DNA from: Fictibacillus nanhaiensis
GTDB lineage: Bacteria > Bacillota > Bacilli > Bacillales > Fictibacillaceae
NCBI RefSeq assembly: GCF_023715445.1
Contig: NZ_JAMBOD010000001.1
Location: 372,001-436,000 of the forward strand
Length of the DNA stretch: 64,000 bases
Reading direction: 5' to 3'
Shown here in pieces: positions 14,315 through 23,801 of the stretch (position 1 is its first letter; every line of letters begins with the position of its first letter). Made by a program: the position numbers and the translations under genes. The notes under the pieces are model-generated. The model searched no databases. It saw only the letters and a program-made list of their open reading frames with translations, and was not told the origin of the DNA.

Positions 14315-16580
14315 GATGTGGCACTCCTTTAATTTGAGCAATTAATTTTACAGCTAATGCTTTACTGTTGTTGCCTTCTTCCAGTGTTCCTGTACAAGAA
14401 GGGCATCCTTTTTCACAAGGACATTTTTCAATCATAGAAAGTGCCTGATCTAAAACTGTATCCCAGGAACCATAAACCTTTTCGCTTAATCCAATACCAC
14501 CCGGGTAACGATCGTAAATAAAAATCGTCGGCTGCTGATTGTGGACTGCTTTTACTTGAGGAACAACATGCAGGTCATTCGCATCACACATAACAAAAAG
14601 CGGTGCAACATGACGTAAAACGTGTGCAATACCCAATAATCCCGCTTCTAATTTTTCCTCTGAAAGATTTTCATAATGAAAAGTCAGCCAGGTTGCGGAC
14701 GTATGAAGTTCTTCTTCAGGTAAATGGATAGGTCCTGAACCGATGTTATCATGTGTTTCAAATTTGATTTTCTTAAAGATCGTCGTTTTTGCAACCACCA
14801 TAACATCACCATATGCTCTCGCATTTTGCTCACTTTTTGCTTCTTTATCCACTTCTAATACATTTAACGAAACGGCAAGGTTTGCATCGGTAAAATAATC
14901 AACATCTACTTCACGGACGTATGCCTTCTTTTCCTCATAATCCAGTTTCTCAACTTGATATTGAGTCCCTTGATGCAGATAGATGGCTTCTTCATGGAGT
15001 AGGGTCATGGAACTGAAACGATCCATCTCCCCGATTACTTTAACATCTGCCACATTAGATTGATCGATAATTACGACGTTTTCCTGGGATGCTGAACGCA
15101 GGCTAACGTTGTGTGCGGGAAACGAATCGTTCATCCAGTAGAAATGCTTCCCTCTTTTATGAAGGACTTGTTCATCGACTAAAAACTCTAGGACATCTTC
15201 TATTTCTTGATTTCCAAACTTTTCATTTTCCTGAAACGGCAGTTCATAAGCAGCACATTTTAAATGGTCCACTAAAATGATCAGATTATCAGGATTCATT
15301 CGCGCAGATTCTGGAGACCGCTCAAAAAAGTAATCAGGGTTTTGAATCACATACTGATCGAGTGGTGATGAAGATGCGACCATGATGACCACACTTTCAT
15401 CCTGGCGCCGGCCTGCCCGGCCAGCCTGCTGCCAGGCACTTGCGATCGAACCAGGATATCCCGTTAAGATACAAGCATGCAATTGACCGATATCAACACC
15501 CAGTTCAAGTGCGTTTGTTGACACAACACCCATAATCTCGCCGTTTCGAAGGCCTTTTTCGATTGCACGCCGCTGTTTAGGAAGATAGCCGCCTCTATAA
15601 CCTTGAATCGACTTTGTTCCAAATTCTTTTTTCACAAGCTCCTGCAAGTATGTAAGCAGAATCTCCACCCTTACACGGCTTCTTGCAAAAACAATGGTCT
15701 GAATGTGATTCTCTAAAAAGAGCCTAGCTAAATTACGAGCTTCAAGTGTTGCACTTCGTCTTACGTTAAGAGGCTTATTAACGACAGGCGGATTATAAAA
15801 TAAGAAATGCTTCCGACCAGCTGGTGCACCATTGTTATCAATCAACGTCACAGGGTTCCCAGTAAGCTGCTCAGCCAGCTCCTTTGGATTAGCAATTGTT
15901 GCAGAAGTGCAAATAAAAATAGGATCGCTTCCATAAAAATTACAAATTCGCTGTAAACGCCTGATAACATTCGCGACATGACTGCCAAAAACGCCTCTAT
16001 ATGTATGAAGTTCATCAATGACCACATACTTTAAGCTCTCAAATAAAGCTACCCATTTCGTATGATGCGGCAATACAGCGGCATGCAGCATATCTGGATT
16101 CGTCATAACGATGTTTCCAGCCTTTCTTACAACTTGACGAATATTAGCCGGGGTATCGCCATCATACGTATAGCTTTTAATATCTAATCCCATCTCATCA
16201 ATCAGTTCATTGATCTCTGATTTTTGATCTTGAGCAAGTGCTTTTGTCGGAAAAAGATATAGGGCTCTTGCTTCCGGATTGTTAGCAATCTCCTGTAAAA
16301 CAGGCAAGTTGTAACAAAGCGTCTTGCCCGAAGCAGTCGGTGTAACGGCTACAAAGCTCTCTTGTCGCAATGCTGCCTCATAAGCTGATAACTGATGTAT
16401 ATATAATGAAGAAATCCCTCTTTTTTGAAGAGCAGATTGAATAGTAGGATGCAAGGAATCTGGAAGAGGAACGGAAATCGCTTCTCGTGGTTCTATCGTC
16501 TTCCAATGTACAATTTGTTTGGATATGTCAGGCTCACGCAAAACTTCCATAACTTGCTGAATGGATTTTTTTCGAAACAT
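14298..16580 (-). CDS. mrfA: DEXH-box helicase MrfA (YprA)
   Basis: A superfamily 2 helicase of about 760 residues that, in B. subtilis, unwinds DNA at mitomycin lesions with MrfB. Visible motifs are motif I PTASGKTLCYNLP, the DELH box in YVVIDELHTYRG, SATIANP for motif III, and QQAGRAGRRQD for motif VI. The C-terminal domain contains the four-cysteine segment CPCEKGCPSC found in the MrfA family. The ATG at 16580 has GAGGTGAGAACC upstream and is preferred over one 24 codons earlier. Two LexA-like sequences lie at and before the start. Confidence 0.93.
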   Translation of the reverse strand: MFRKKSIQQVMEVLREPDISKQIVHWKTIEPREAISVPLPDSLHPTIQSALQKRGISSLYIHQLSAYEAALRQESFVAVTPTASGKTLCYNLPVLQEIANNPEARALYLFPTKALAQDQKSEINELIDEMGLDIKSYTYDGDTPANIRQVVRKAGNIVMTNPDMLHAAVLPHHTKWVALFESLKYVVIDELHTYRGVFGSHVANVIRRLQRICNFYGSDPIFICTSATIANPKELAEQLTGNPVTLIDNNGAPAGRKHFLFYNPPVVNKPLNVRRSATLEARNLARLFLENHIQTIVFARSRVRVEILLTYLQELVKKEFGTKSIQGYRGGYLPKQRRAIEKGLRNGEIMGVVSTNALELGVDIGQLHACILTGYPGSIASAWQQAGRAGRRQDESVVIMVASSSPLDQYVIQNPDYFFERSPESARMNPDNLIILVDHLKCAAYELPFQENEKFGNQEIEDVLEFLVDEQVLHKRGKHFYWMNDSFPAHNVSLRSASQENVVIIDQSNVADVKVIGEMDRFSSMTLLHEEAIYLHQGTQYQVEKLDYEEKKAYVREVDVDYFTDANLAVSLNVLEVDKEAKSEQNARAYGDVMVVAKTTIFKKIKFETHDNIGSGPIHLPEEELHTSATWLTFHYENLSEEKLEAGLLGIAHVLRHVAPLFVMCDANDLHVVPQVKAVHNQQPTIFIYDRYPGGIGLSEKVYGSWDTVLDQALSMIEKCPCEKGCPSCTGTLEEGNNSKALAVKLIAQIKGVPHHVDSK

Positions 16581-16606
16581 GGTTCTCACCTCATTCTCTA
16601 TTTTAA

Positions 16607-16620
16607 CGAATATTTGTTCG
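16607..16620. promoter_or_regulatory. LexA-like box upstream of mrfA
   Basis: CGAATATTTGTTCG matches the Bacillus SOS box CGAACRNRYGTTYC at about 11-12 of 14 positions. A second, weaker copy, CGAAACATGGTTC, covers 16573-16585 at the start codon. Both are inferences from pattern. Confidence 0.35.
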
Positions 16621-16774
16621 TAAAGAAACAAGGACTTCCTCGTAATGTCCAAGTCTAATCATGTTTTTTTTCTTTTTTCCTAATATTCCATTCGACTTAT
16701 GGAGATATTGTACAAGTCAATGGTAAAATATTATGGAATCAGACGTTAGTAAAATTAAATGAGGAGTGAAAGCA

Positions 16775-17200
16775 ATGTCAGTAGATGTTTACCTTAATTT
16801 CAATGGGAATTGCCGTGAAGCTGTAGAATTTTACGCAGAAGTATTTAAGACAGAAAAACCGCAGATAATGACGTTTAGAGAAGCACCGCCTAACCCAAAT
16901 TACGAACTTCCAGAAGAGGCGAAAGATCTAGTTATGCACACCCGTTTAAACATTGATGGAAGCAATGTTATGTTTTCAGATACATTTCCGGGCACGCCGT
17001 TTGTAGAAGGAAACAACGTAACCCTTGCCATTGTTAATAAAGACATCGATCAAATAAAATCTATATACGAAGGATTAAAAGAAGGCGGAAAAGTCGTGAT
17101 GGAACTTCAGGAAACGTTCTGGAGCAAGCTTTACGGCCAAGTTACAGATAAATTCGGCATTCATTGGCAATTAAATTATGATCATGGTGAAACATATTAA
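16775..17200 (+). CDS. VOC family protein (PhnB/YjdN-like)
   Basis: A 141-residue vicinal-oxygen-chelate fold protein of the PhnB group, often misnamed 3-demethylubiquinone methyltransferase. YLNFNGNCREAVEFYAEVF at the N-terminus is the characteristic opening, and the end FGIHWQLNY is the C-terminal strand with a potential metal ligand His. PhnB-like proteins generally lack the full glyoxalase metal site, so activity is unknown. The start is at MSVDVYL with GAGGAG eight bases before it. It is a single gene ending before a hairpin. Confidence 0.88.
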   Translation: MSVDVYLNFNGNCREAVEFYAEVFKTEKPQIMTFREAPPNPNYELPEEAKDLVMHTRLNIDGSNVMFSDTFPGTPFVEGNNVTLAIVNKDIDQIKSIYEGLKEGGKVVMELQETFWSKLYGQVTDKFGIHWQLNYDHGETY

Positions 17201-17292
17201 CTCTTTCGTTTAATTTCATACTACATAAAGAGCCCTAACTTGACTGTTTATTTACGAAGAAAATATCAATTAACAGCCTAATTAACACATAC

Positions 17293-17323
17293 AAAAATCG
17301 CAGCGTAATTCGTTGCGATTTTT
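17293..17323. terminator. Bidirectional terminator between convergent units
   Basis: AAAAATCGCA and TGCGATTTTT form a 10-bp stem flanked by A- and T-runs. It separates the plus-strand VOC gene from the minus-strand units beyond. Confidence 0.85.
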
Positions 17324-17405
17324 CTTTAATATATAAGGGTTCGTTGACAAATGAATCTTGGAGAAAAGAACCCTTTAATTCAAAATGCACCTGTTTACCG
17401 AAGAT

Positions 17406-17797
17406 TTATTTAGTAATAATGGGTACCCATAATTCATGCCGGGGTTTATGCCCTGGTCCATAATAACATTCAATACATGGTAAATTCGCAAGTTCAATAC
17501 TTGGCGGAATAATCAGAGTTTCCATCTCTTCAGGAGGTTCCCATCATACCGTACACCCATAAAATAATTGAATTCTTCATCAGTAATGGCTGCTTCATTT
17601 CCACATACACCTAATATTCCTTCGAGTAAGCACTTCGGGTTCTCCCAAGACCTATCTATTAATTCTTGCATAAACCCCTCTTTTTTGGCTTTACTCCAGA
17701 GTGTAGGAATACTCTTAAATGCGCTGTTTGTTTTTACTGGCTTACTTTTACCTATAACTCTTAATTCAAAATTTACATTCTCGATCCTATACTCCAT
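17406..17797 (-). pseudogene. GyrI-like effector-binding domain protein, frameshifted and internally deleted
   Basis: The start MEYRIENVNFELRVIGKS, the middle LWSKAKKEGFMQELIDRS and FNYFMGVRYDG match the GyrI-like small-molecule-binding domain (AraC effector-binding/YdeE type). A single-base loss near 17533 closes the frame. In the next frame the protein continues EPPEEMETLIIPPS and, after a gap of about 25-30 family residues, ends with a segment containing YYGPGHKP and HELWVPIITK. Both the frameshift and the missing strands argue for a decayed gene. AAAGGAG precedes the original ATG at 17797. The ancestral role was probably sensing or sequestering a hydrophobic ligand. Confidence 0.7.
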
Positions 17798-17857
17798 TTC
17801 TGTGTCTCCTTTTATAGACAATTGAAAAACATAGCACAGGGTTTAATTAGCACATAT

Positions 17858-18550
17858 CTACTTCTTTAAAGAAATATTTACTGCTTCAAGAGCATGTATA
17901 TTTGTTGTGTCAAAAAGCGGAACATTAACATCCTCAGGTTTGATCAATAATCCAATTTCTGTACAACCTAATATAATTCCTTCAGCTCCATCTCTGATTA
18001 GTCCATGGATAACCTTCTTATAAAAATCCCTTGATGCTGCTTGAACCTTACCTAAACATAACTCTTCGTAAATAATCATATTTACAATTTCTCGTTCCTC
18101 ATCTTTTGGTACCATTACCTTGATATCATTAGACTCTAAACGTGATTTATAAAAATCTTGCTCCATTGTATATCTTGTACCAAGTAATCCCACAGAGTTT
18201 ATTCCTTGTTCTTTAATTTGATGAGCTGTTGCATCTGCAATATGTAAAATTGGTATGCTAATTTTTTTCTGTATTTCACCTATTACCTTATGCATGGTAT
18301 TGGTACAAATAACCAGGAAATCCGCACCTCCTTTTTCTAAAGAATGTGCAACATCCCCCAATGCTTCACCTGCTTGTTTCCAATCATCATCTGACTGATA
18401 ACGCTCAATTTCTGCAAAGTCAACGCTGTATAAAAGGCATTTCGCAGAATGTAATCCCCCTAATCTCCTTTTTACATCTTCGTTAATAATTCGATAATAC
18501 TCAACAGAAGATTCCCAACTCATTCCACCCATAAGACCAATAACCTTCAT
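17858..18550 (-). CDS. Aspartate/glutamate racemase family protein
   Basis: A 230-residue cofactor-independent amino-acid racemase (Asp/Glu/hydantoin racemase superfamily, YgeA/RacX-like). The two catalytic cysteines sit in VICTNTMHK near residue 82 and LGCTEIGL near 194. The N-terminal GLMGGMSWESS is the family's phosphate/carboxylate loop. YgeA-type enzymes have broad specificity and make non-canonical D-amino acids for wall remodelling, so the substrate is uncertain. GGGGG precedes the ATG. It reads on the same strand as the GyrI-like remnant and ends 61 bases before it. Confidence 0.88.
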   Translation of the reverse strand: MKVIGLMGGMSWESSVEYYRIINEDVKRRLGGLHSAKCLLYSVDFAEIERYQSDDDWKQAGEALGDVAHSLEKGGADFLVICTNTMHKVIGEIQKKISIPILHIADATAHQIKEQGINSVGLLGTRYTMEQDFYKSRLESNDIKVMVPKDEEREIVNMIIYEELCLGKVQAASRDFYKKVIHGLIRDGAEGIILGCTEIGLLIKPEDVNVPLFDTTNIHALEAVNISLKK

Positions 18551-18768
18551 GTTAAATTCCCCCTATCCATATGTAATCTACTTACAGTATAAAGTACAGA
18601 TTCTTATCTACTGTCTCAATAACCTTCTATTTAAACTTTAATTTTAGTAAAGGGTACTCCCTTCTCTATCAAGAATAGGGCTCGATTTATAAAAAGAATA
18701 TATATCTTATTTCAAACTTGTGCCCTTTACTTCAATAAAAAGAGCATATCTCCTTCTTGAAGAAAAAA

Positions 18769-18791
18769 AGAACCCGTCACATATGGGTTCT
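18769..18791 (-). terminator. Intrinsic terminator of the nag operon
   Basis: AGAACCC and GGGTTCT pair around a 9-base loop, followed on the minus strand by a T7 run. It lies 19 bases after the nagP stop. Confidence 0.8.
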
Positions 18792-18809
18792 CTCCTTTTA
18801 TTTATCAAT

Positions 18810-20165
18810 TTATAATTTCTTTAAATCATTCGCCAAACTCTCTACCTGTGTCCCCACGACCACTTGAAGATCAGTGCTGTTCAGCTTGATGATGCCTCTT
18901 GCTCCTAATCGCTTCAGCTGAGCTTCATCTACTTCTTTCGTATCTTTTACTTTCAGACGAAGACGTGTCACACAGTTGTCGATGTTGAGGAGGTTCTCTT
19001 TTCCGCCTAACGCATTCAGATATTGAGAAGCTAGTCCGTCTTTCTGGTCTTCGTTAGCATCAGTTGTTATCTCTGCAGAATCATCTTCACGGCCAGGTGT
19101 TTTTATATCAAACTTCTTGATCACGAAGTAGAAAATAACGAAATATATAATAGCATATGCAAATCCAACTACTGCTAATAATCCTGGTTTCTGGGCGATT
19201 CCAAAGTTAAGGAAATAATCGAGTGCTCCTGCCGAGAATCCGAATCCGTGATGGATTCCAAGTGCTGTTGTAAGCGCCAAGGAAATACCGGTTAATACCG
19301 CATGAATCCCATAAAGCACGGGCGCGATGAACATGAACAGAAACTCGATCGGTTCTGTTATACCTGTTAGGAATGAGGTGAATCCTAGACCGATCAGCAT
19401 CCCTGTAACGGTTTTTCTTTTATCCTTTTTAGCAGCCGCAATCATCGCGACAGCCGCAGCTGGAATCCCAAACATCATCACCGGGAAGAAACCAGTCATA
19501 AATGTTCCGGCATTTGGATCACCAGCGAAGAATCGGTTCAGGTCACCCGTTGCCCCGTTGTACTCTCCAAATACGAACCATACTAAGCTGTTTAACACGT
19601 GGTGCAGCCCCAGCGGAATCAACATACGGTTTAAGAATCCGTAGATTCCTGCTCCAACTGCTCCAGCTCCTGTTATCCATTGTCCTAGGTTGTTGATTCC
19701 TTCTTGGATCGGAGGCCAGATGTATCCGAACGCTCCAGCAAGAATCAGCATAACCAGTGATGTAATGATCGGTACGAAACGTCTACCTGCAAAGAATCCC
19801 AGCCACTCCGGAAGCTTGATGTCATGAAAGCGGTTGTATAAAATTCCAGCCACAATCCCGGCGATGATTCCTCCAAGGATCGCCATATTGATATCTTTAT
19901 CGATCGCGACCGTTCCTTTTGTCAATACAAGATAACCGATCGCACCGGCTAACCCGGCTGCACCGTTATTGTCTTTTGCGAGTCCGATGGCAATTCCAAT
20001 GGCAAACAATAGAGCCAGGTTCGCAAAGATGGCGTCTCCTGCTGCAGCAATAAATGGAATATCTAACAGATCTTTTTGTCCGAGGCGAAGCAATAAGGCT
20101 GCTGCCGGCAGAACGGCGATTGGCAGCATCAGTGCTTTACCGATACGTTGTAAGAATCCTAACAT
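18810..20165 (-). CDS. nagP: N-acetylglucosamine-specific PTS transporter subunit IICB
   Basis: A 451-residue PTS permease that imports and phosphorylates N-acetylglucosamine. The EIIC domain (about 1-350) has around ten membrane helices and motifs such as GFFAGRRFVPI, GLHHVLNSLVW and GITEPIEFLFMF. A linker leads to the EIIB domain, with the phosphorylated Cys near residue 398 in NIDNCVTRLRL. No EIIA is fused, so a general EIIA-Glc-like protein elsewhere must supply phosphate. It closely resembles B. subtilis NagP. Since murQ is upstream in the same operon, uptake of MurNAc by this permease is also conceivable. Confidence 0.92.
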   Translation of the reverse strand: MLGFLQRIGKALMLPIAVLPAAALLLRLGQKDLLDIPFIAAAGDAIFANLALLFAIGIAIGLAKDNNGAAGLAGAIGYLVLTKGTVAIDKDINMAILGGIIAGIVAGILYNRFHDIKLPEWLGFFAGRRFVPIITSLVMLILAGAFGYIWPPIQEGINNLGQWITGAGAVGAGIYGFLNRMLIPLGLHHVLNSLVWFVFGEYNGATGDLNRFFAGDPNAGTFMTGFFPVMMFGIPAAAVAMIAAAKKDKRKTVTGMLIGLGFTSFLTGITEPIEFLFMFIAPVLYGIHAVLTGISLALTTALGIHHGFGFSAGALDYFLNFGIAQKPGLLAVVGFAYAIIYFVIFYFVIKKFDIKTPGREDDSAEITTDANEDQKDGLASQYLNALGGKENLLNIDNCVTRLRLKVKDTKEVDEAQLKRLGARGIIKLNSTDLQVVVGTQVESLANDLKKL

Positions 20166-20179
20166 GTTAAAAACTCCTT

Positions 20180-21088
20180 CTACTTCTGATTTTCATAAAA
20201 CAATTGAATTGCTTTTTTTAAATGTTGGTCTGCCTGTGCCAAATAAGAAACGGCTTCCTCTTTCGTGCCCTCGGTGAGTGATACGAATAGAGCGTGTTTC
20301 AGGTTGTTCTCATTGTCGTTCAAAAGAAGCTGAGCTTTCTGTTCATCGATTCCAGCCAGCTTTCCGATTATACTGACCGCTCGATATTCCAGCTTTTTGT
20401 TGATCAGCTTCATATCCACCATCTCATTCTGATAGACCTTCCCAGCCTTGATCATCACGCCGTTCGAGATCATGTTCAGTATCATTTTCTGAGTCGTTCC
20501 CGCTTTTAACCGAGTGGAGCCCCTGATGACTTCTGGTCCTGCAACGGCTTCAATCCCAATATGGCTGATCGAGGAAACGTCTGTTTTTTCGTTATTGGAA
20601 ATAGATATTGTCAATGCTTGTTTTTCGTTGCCATACCGTATAGCAGACATGACGAACGGTGTACTTCCGCTTGCTGTGATGCCGATTAAAGCGTCATCAT
20701 CCGTGATGTTGTATCCCTTCAACTCTTCTCTGACTTTCTTTTCATCGTCTTCATTCTCTTCCAGGGGTTGGTACATCGCTTCCTTACCGCCTGCGATAAT
20801 AGCGATCCACCGGTTAGGGTCTACTGAAAAAGTAGGTCCCAGTTCAACAGCATCCAGCATCCCGATCCGGCCGCTCGTACCTGCACCAACTACAAAGACT
20901 CTGCCTCCACGTAACCATCGATTGTAGATCTGGTCGATCGCAGCTGCAATGGATGGTATCGCTGACGCAATTCCCGACACGATCTGTTCATCTTCTTTTA
21001 GCATCAGAGAGATCATCTCATGTGTCGGGCGTTCGTCGATGTCTAGTGTTCTGGGGTTAACAGCTTCTGTTTGCTTCACCGGTTTCAT
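20180..21088 (-). CDS. murQ: N-acetylmuramic acid 6-phosphate etherase
   Basis: MurQ (302 aa) cleaves the lactyl ether of MurNAc-6-phosphate to give GlcNAc-6-phosphate and D-lactate. The SIS domain carries VFVVGAGTSGRIGMLDAVELGPTFS near 65-90 (shown in part by GAGTSGRIG) and GITASGSTPFV near 133-143. AVAGPEVIRGSTRLKAGTTQK, here shortened to GPEVIRGSTRLKAGT, is the family signature. Its ATG overlaps the nagR stop by 4 bases. Its product is the substrate of NagA in the same operon, so wall amino-sugar recycling joins GlcNAc use here. Confidence 0.95.
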   Translation of the reverse strand: MKPVKQTEAVNPRTLDIDERPTHEMISLMLKEDEQIVSGIASAIPSIAAAIDQIYNRWLRGGRVFVVGAGTSGRIGMLDAVELGPTFSVDPNRWIAIIAGGKEAMYQPLEENEDDEKKVREELKGYNITDDDALIGITASGSTPFVMSAIRYGNEKQALTISISNNEKTDVSSISHIGIEAVAGPEVIRGSTRLKAGTTQKMILNMISNGVMIKAGKVYQNEMVDMKLINKKLEYRAVSIIGKLAGIDEQKAQLLLNDNENNLKHALFVSLTEGTKEEAVSYLAQADQHLKKAIQLFYENQK

Positions 21089-21816
21089 GATCTCACCAAC
21101 TCGATCTTGAATTTATAGCGGTCTCCGCGATAGAAGGAACGGACGAATTCAAGCGGCTTTCCCGTTTCCAGATAGGTTGTCCTTTCAATCAACAGAACAG
21201 GTGCCCCTTCTTTAATCTGCAGGATACCCGCTTCCTTCTCTTTGGCAACGGCTGCTTCTAGCGTCTGATCCGCATGTGTGATCGAGAGCTTCTTCTCTTT
21301 TTCGATATAGTCGTAGAGTGATTTAGATGCGATTTCTTTTGTCAGGTCAGGAACGAGCTCCTTTGGCAAATAGACACTTTCATAAGCCATTGGAATATCG
21401 TCTGCCAAACGGATCCGCTGCATCTCGATCAACCATTCATTTTCATGGATGTTCAGTTTAGTAGAAAGTGCAGGAGTAGCTTTGATCTCTCTGAAATCGA
21501 GCAGAATCGATGTCGGGTTCATTCCCCTTACCTTCATATCCTCTGTAAAACTCGTTAACCCTTTAAGGCCCTGCTCGATTTTTGCCATTCCTACAAATGT
21601 GCCTTTTCCTCTTTTTCTGACTAAATAGCCTTCATTGACCAGATTGTTAATCGCCTGCCGGACCGTCATGCGGCTCACGTCATAACGGTCACACAGTTCG
21701 CGTTCGGACGGAATCACCTCTCCCGGCTGTAGCTCTCCAGAAGAAATCAGGCTCTTTAACCCTTCTTCGATCTGATAATAGATCGGCAGGAGGGAGTCTT
21801 TGTCAACATTAAACAC
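21085..21816 (-). CDS. nagR: GntR/HutC-family repressor NagR (YvoA)
   Basis: A 243-residue regulator with an N-terminal winged helix (about 10-75, including SERELCDRYDVSRMTVRQAI) and a C-terminal UTRA domain that senses glucosamine- or GlcNAc-6-phosphate. In B. subtilis it represses nagAB and nagP through dre sites. It starts at GTG, overlapping the end of nagB by 8 bases. A matching operator lies upstream of nagA at 23802-23817, so autoregulation of the whole operon is likely. Confidence 0.93.
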   Translation of the reverse strand: MFNVDKDSLLPIYYQIEEGLKSLISSGELQPGEVIPSERELCDRYDVSRMTVRQAINNLVNEGYLVRKRGKGTFVGMAKIEQGLKGLTSFTEDMKVRGMNPTSILLDFREIKATPALSTKLNIHENEWLIEMQRIRLADDIPMAYESVYLPKELVPDLTKEIASKSLYDYIEKEKKLSITHADQTLEAAVAKEKEAGILQIKEGAPVLLIERTTYLETGKPLEFVRSFYRGDRYKFKIELVRS

Positions 21817-22570
21817 AGCTTTTCAGCTCCCTGTTTTTCTTCTGTTCGTATAAAGAAAGTGCATCTGCGTCCGCGATGATCGTCACGTCGTTATGCCCCT
21901 TAAGTGCTGTAGCCGGGATCGACTCTGTCTGTTCAGATTCAAGCAGCTTTTTTAAGATCTCGGCCTTCCCCTTGCCAGAGACAAGCAAAAGAATTCTCTT
22001 GCTTTTTAAGATCGTTGCGATTCCCATCGTGATGGCTTGGTCAGGCACTTCTTCCATGACTTCGAAAAATCTGGCGTTCGCTTTTCTCGTCGATTCAGCG
22101 AGATCCACAATTTGGGTTTTTGACTCAAAGGACGTACCGGGTTCATTGAAGCCGATATGGCCGTTATGGCCGAGTCCAACAAGCTGAAGGTCCACGCCGC
22201 CAAGCTCCTCAATCCGCTTTTCATACCTATCACATTCACCCATCAGATCTTCTGCCTTTCCATTTGGGATGAAATGATTTTCAGCAGGCATATCAATGTG
22301 ATCGAACAAATGCTGGTCCATATAAGCATGATAGCTCTGTTCATTTTTCGGGCTTATACCCACATATTCATCGAGATTGACTGAGATTGCCTGTGCAAAG
22401 CTAACCTCTTTATTCTGATAAGCCTTCACCAGGTATTCATACGTGCCTTCTGCCGTACTACCCGTCGCCATTCCGATTACAGCGTCCGGTTTATGGTTGA
22501 TTGTTTCCACAATTAATCCTGCTGCTTTTTTGCTCAACTCTTCATAATTGTTGACTTTAATGATTTTCAC
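21809..22570 (-). CDS. nagB: Glucosamine-6-phosphate deaminase
   Basis: NagB (253 aa) converts glucosamine-6-phosphate to fructose-6-phosphate and ammonia. GMATGSTAEGTYEYL near 33-47 is the phosphate loop, SVNLDEYVG near 83-91 contains the catalytic Asp, and VGLGHNGHIGFNEPG near 131-145 holds the active-site His. It starts at GTG with GGAGGCGG upstream. It follows nagA by 12 bases and overlaps nagR by 8, so the three are tightly coupled. Confidence 0.96.
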   Translation of the reverse strand: MKIIKVNNYEELSKKAAGLIVETINHKPDAVIGMATGSTAEGTYEYLVKAYQNKEVSFAQAISVNLDEYVGISPKNEQSYHAYMDQHLFDHIDMPAENHFIPNGKAEDLMGECDRYEKRIEELGGVDLQLVGLGHNGHIGFNEPGTSFESKTQIVDLAESTRKANARFFEVMEEVPDQAITMGIATILKSKRILLLVSGKGKAEILKKLLESEQTESIPATALKGHNDVTIIADADALSLYEQKKNRELKSCV

Positions 22571-22582
22571 TGATTCCGCCTC

Positions 22583-23752
22583 CTATCGTTGATAAGCCAC
22601 TTCTCCTCGACAGAACGTCATTTCGATCTCTTCTTTGCCCCAAATGATCAGATCCGCGTCTTTTCCTTTTTCAATGCTGCCTTTTCTGTCAAAAACGTTT
22701 AGTTGTTTCGCAGGATTGACGCTTGTCATCTGAATAATTTCCCTGATTCCACATTGAGTAAAAGCCATCATATTCTTTACGGCTTCCTGTAAAGTAAGGA
22801 TACTTCCCGCGAGAGTGCCGTCCTCAAGCTCTGCGGTCTTGCCGGTAACTGTAACCATCTGTCCGCCAAGATCATATTGCCCGTTTCCTAAGCACTGGGC
22901 TCTCATCGCATCCGTGATCAAGATTAGGCCATCCTTTCCCTTGTTTCGATAAGCCAGCCGGACCATCTCAGGCCGGGAATGAACGCCGTCAGCAATGATC
23001 TCGCTCATGATCTCATCCCGTAAGAATACGGCTCCTACTACGCCTGGTTCTCTGTGATGGATTGGTCTCATCTGGTTATAGAGGTGAGTCGCATGAGAAA
23101 GTCCAGCTTCAATTGCTTGGGCCACCTGTTCATAGGTTGCATCAGAGTGGCCGATCGAACTCACAACACCTTCATCTTTTAGATAGCTTACCAATTCCAT
23201 TCCGCCTGGCTGTTCAGGTGCTAATGTAACTAACTTAATATTCCCTGTTGCCATATGCTGCCATTCTTTGAACAGATCAACACTCGGGCTTGACACAAAA
23301 TCAGGATGCTGTGCACCTATTCTCTTTGGCGAAATAAAGGGCCCTTCCAGATGAACACCAAGCACCTCTGCTTTTCCCCGGTGATTTTGCTTTTCTACAT
23401 ATTCGGCTACATTAATTAACGCTTTTTTTATATCATTTTTATGAGTCGTCATTGTCGTAGCCAGGAAAGAGGTCGTCCCTTCTTTCGGAAGTGCTGTGGC
23501 AATTGTGTTTAATGCCTCTTCTGTTGCATCCATCGTATCGGCACCGCTTGAACCATGAATATGAAGATCGATGAATCCCGGGATAACGGCTTGATCCGGT
23601 GTGAGCTGGATCAATTTGAATGTTTCCTCAATCGGTGGGCAATCCTTGGAATGGCCGATGTCTTCGATGACTCCATCCTTTATAAGAATGAATCCACTAT
23701 CAATGGTTTGATCCGGTAAAAATAGCTGAACATCTTTTATAAGCGTTATCAT
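22583..23752 (-). CDS. nagA: N-acetylglucosamine-6-phosphate deacetylase
   Basis: NagA (389 aa), first gene of the operon, removes acetate from GlcNAc-6-phosphate. It is an amidohydrolase-fold metalloenzyme: FIDLHIHGSSGADTMD near 59-74 includes the HxH pair, VLGVHLEGPFIS near 130-141 has the metal Glu, and SIGHSDATYEQ and SHATHLYNQM supply later His ligands. ILITDAMRA holds the catalytic Asp. ATG follows AAGGATGAACGATC. Confidence 0.96.
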   Translation of the reverse strand: MITLIKDVQLFLPDQTIDSGFILIKDGVIEDIGHSKDCPPIEETFKLIQLTPDQAVIPGFIDLHIHGSSGADTMDATEEALNTIATALPKEGTTSFLATTMTTHKNDIKKALINVAEYVEKQNHRGKAEVLGVHLEGPFISPKRIGAQHPDFVSSPSVDLFKEWQHMATGNIKLVTLAPEQPGGMELVSYLKDEGVVSSIGHSDATYEQVAQAIEAGLSHATHLYNQMRPIHHREPGVVGAVFLRDEIMSEIIADGVHSRPEMVRLAYRNKGKDGLILITDAMRAQCLGNGQYDLGGQMVTVTGKTAELEDGTLAGSILTLQEAVKNMMAFTQCGIREIIQMTSVNPAKQLNVFDRKGSIEKGKDADLIIWGKEEIEMTFCRGEVAYQR

Positions 23753-23801
23753 GATCGTTCATCCTTTCATTATTCGAAACTATACTAACATCCACACAAC
23801 T

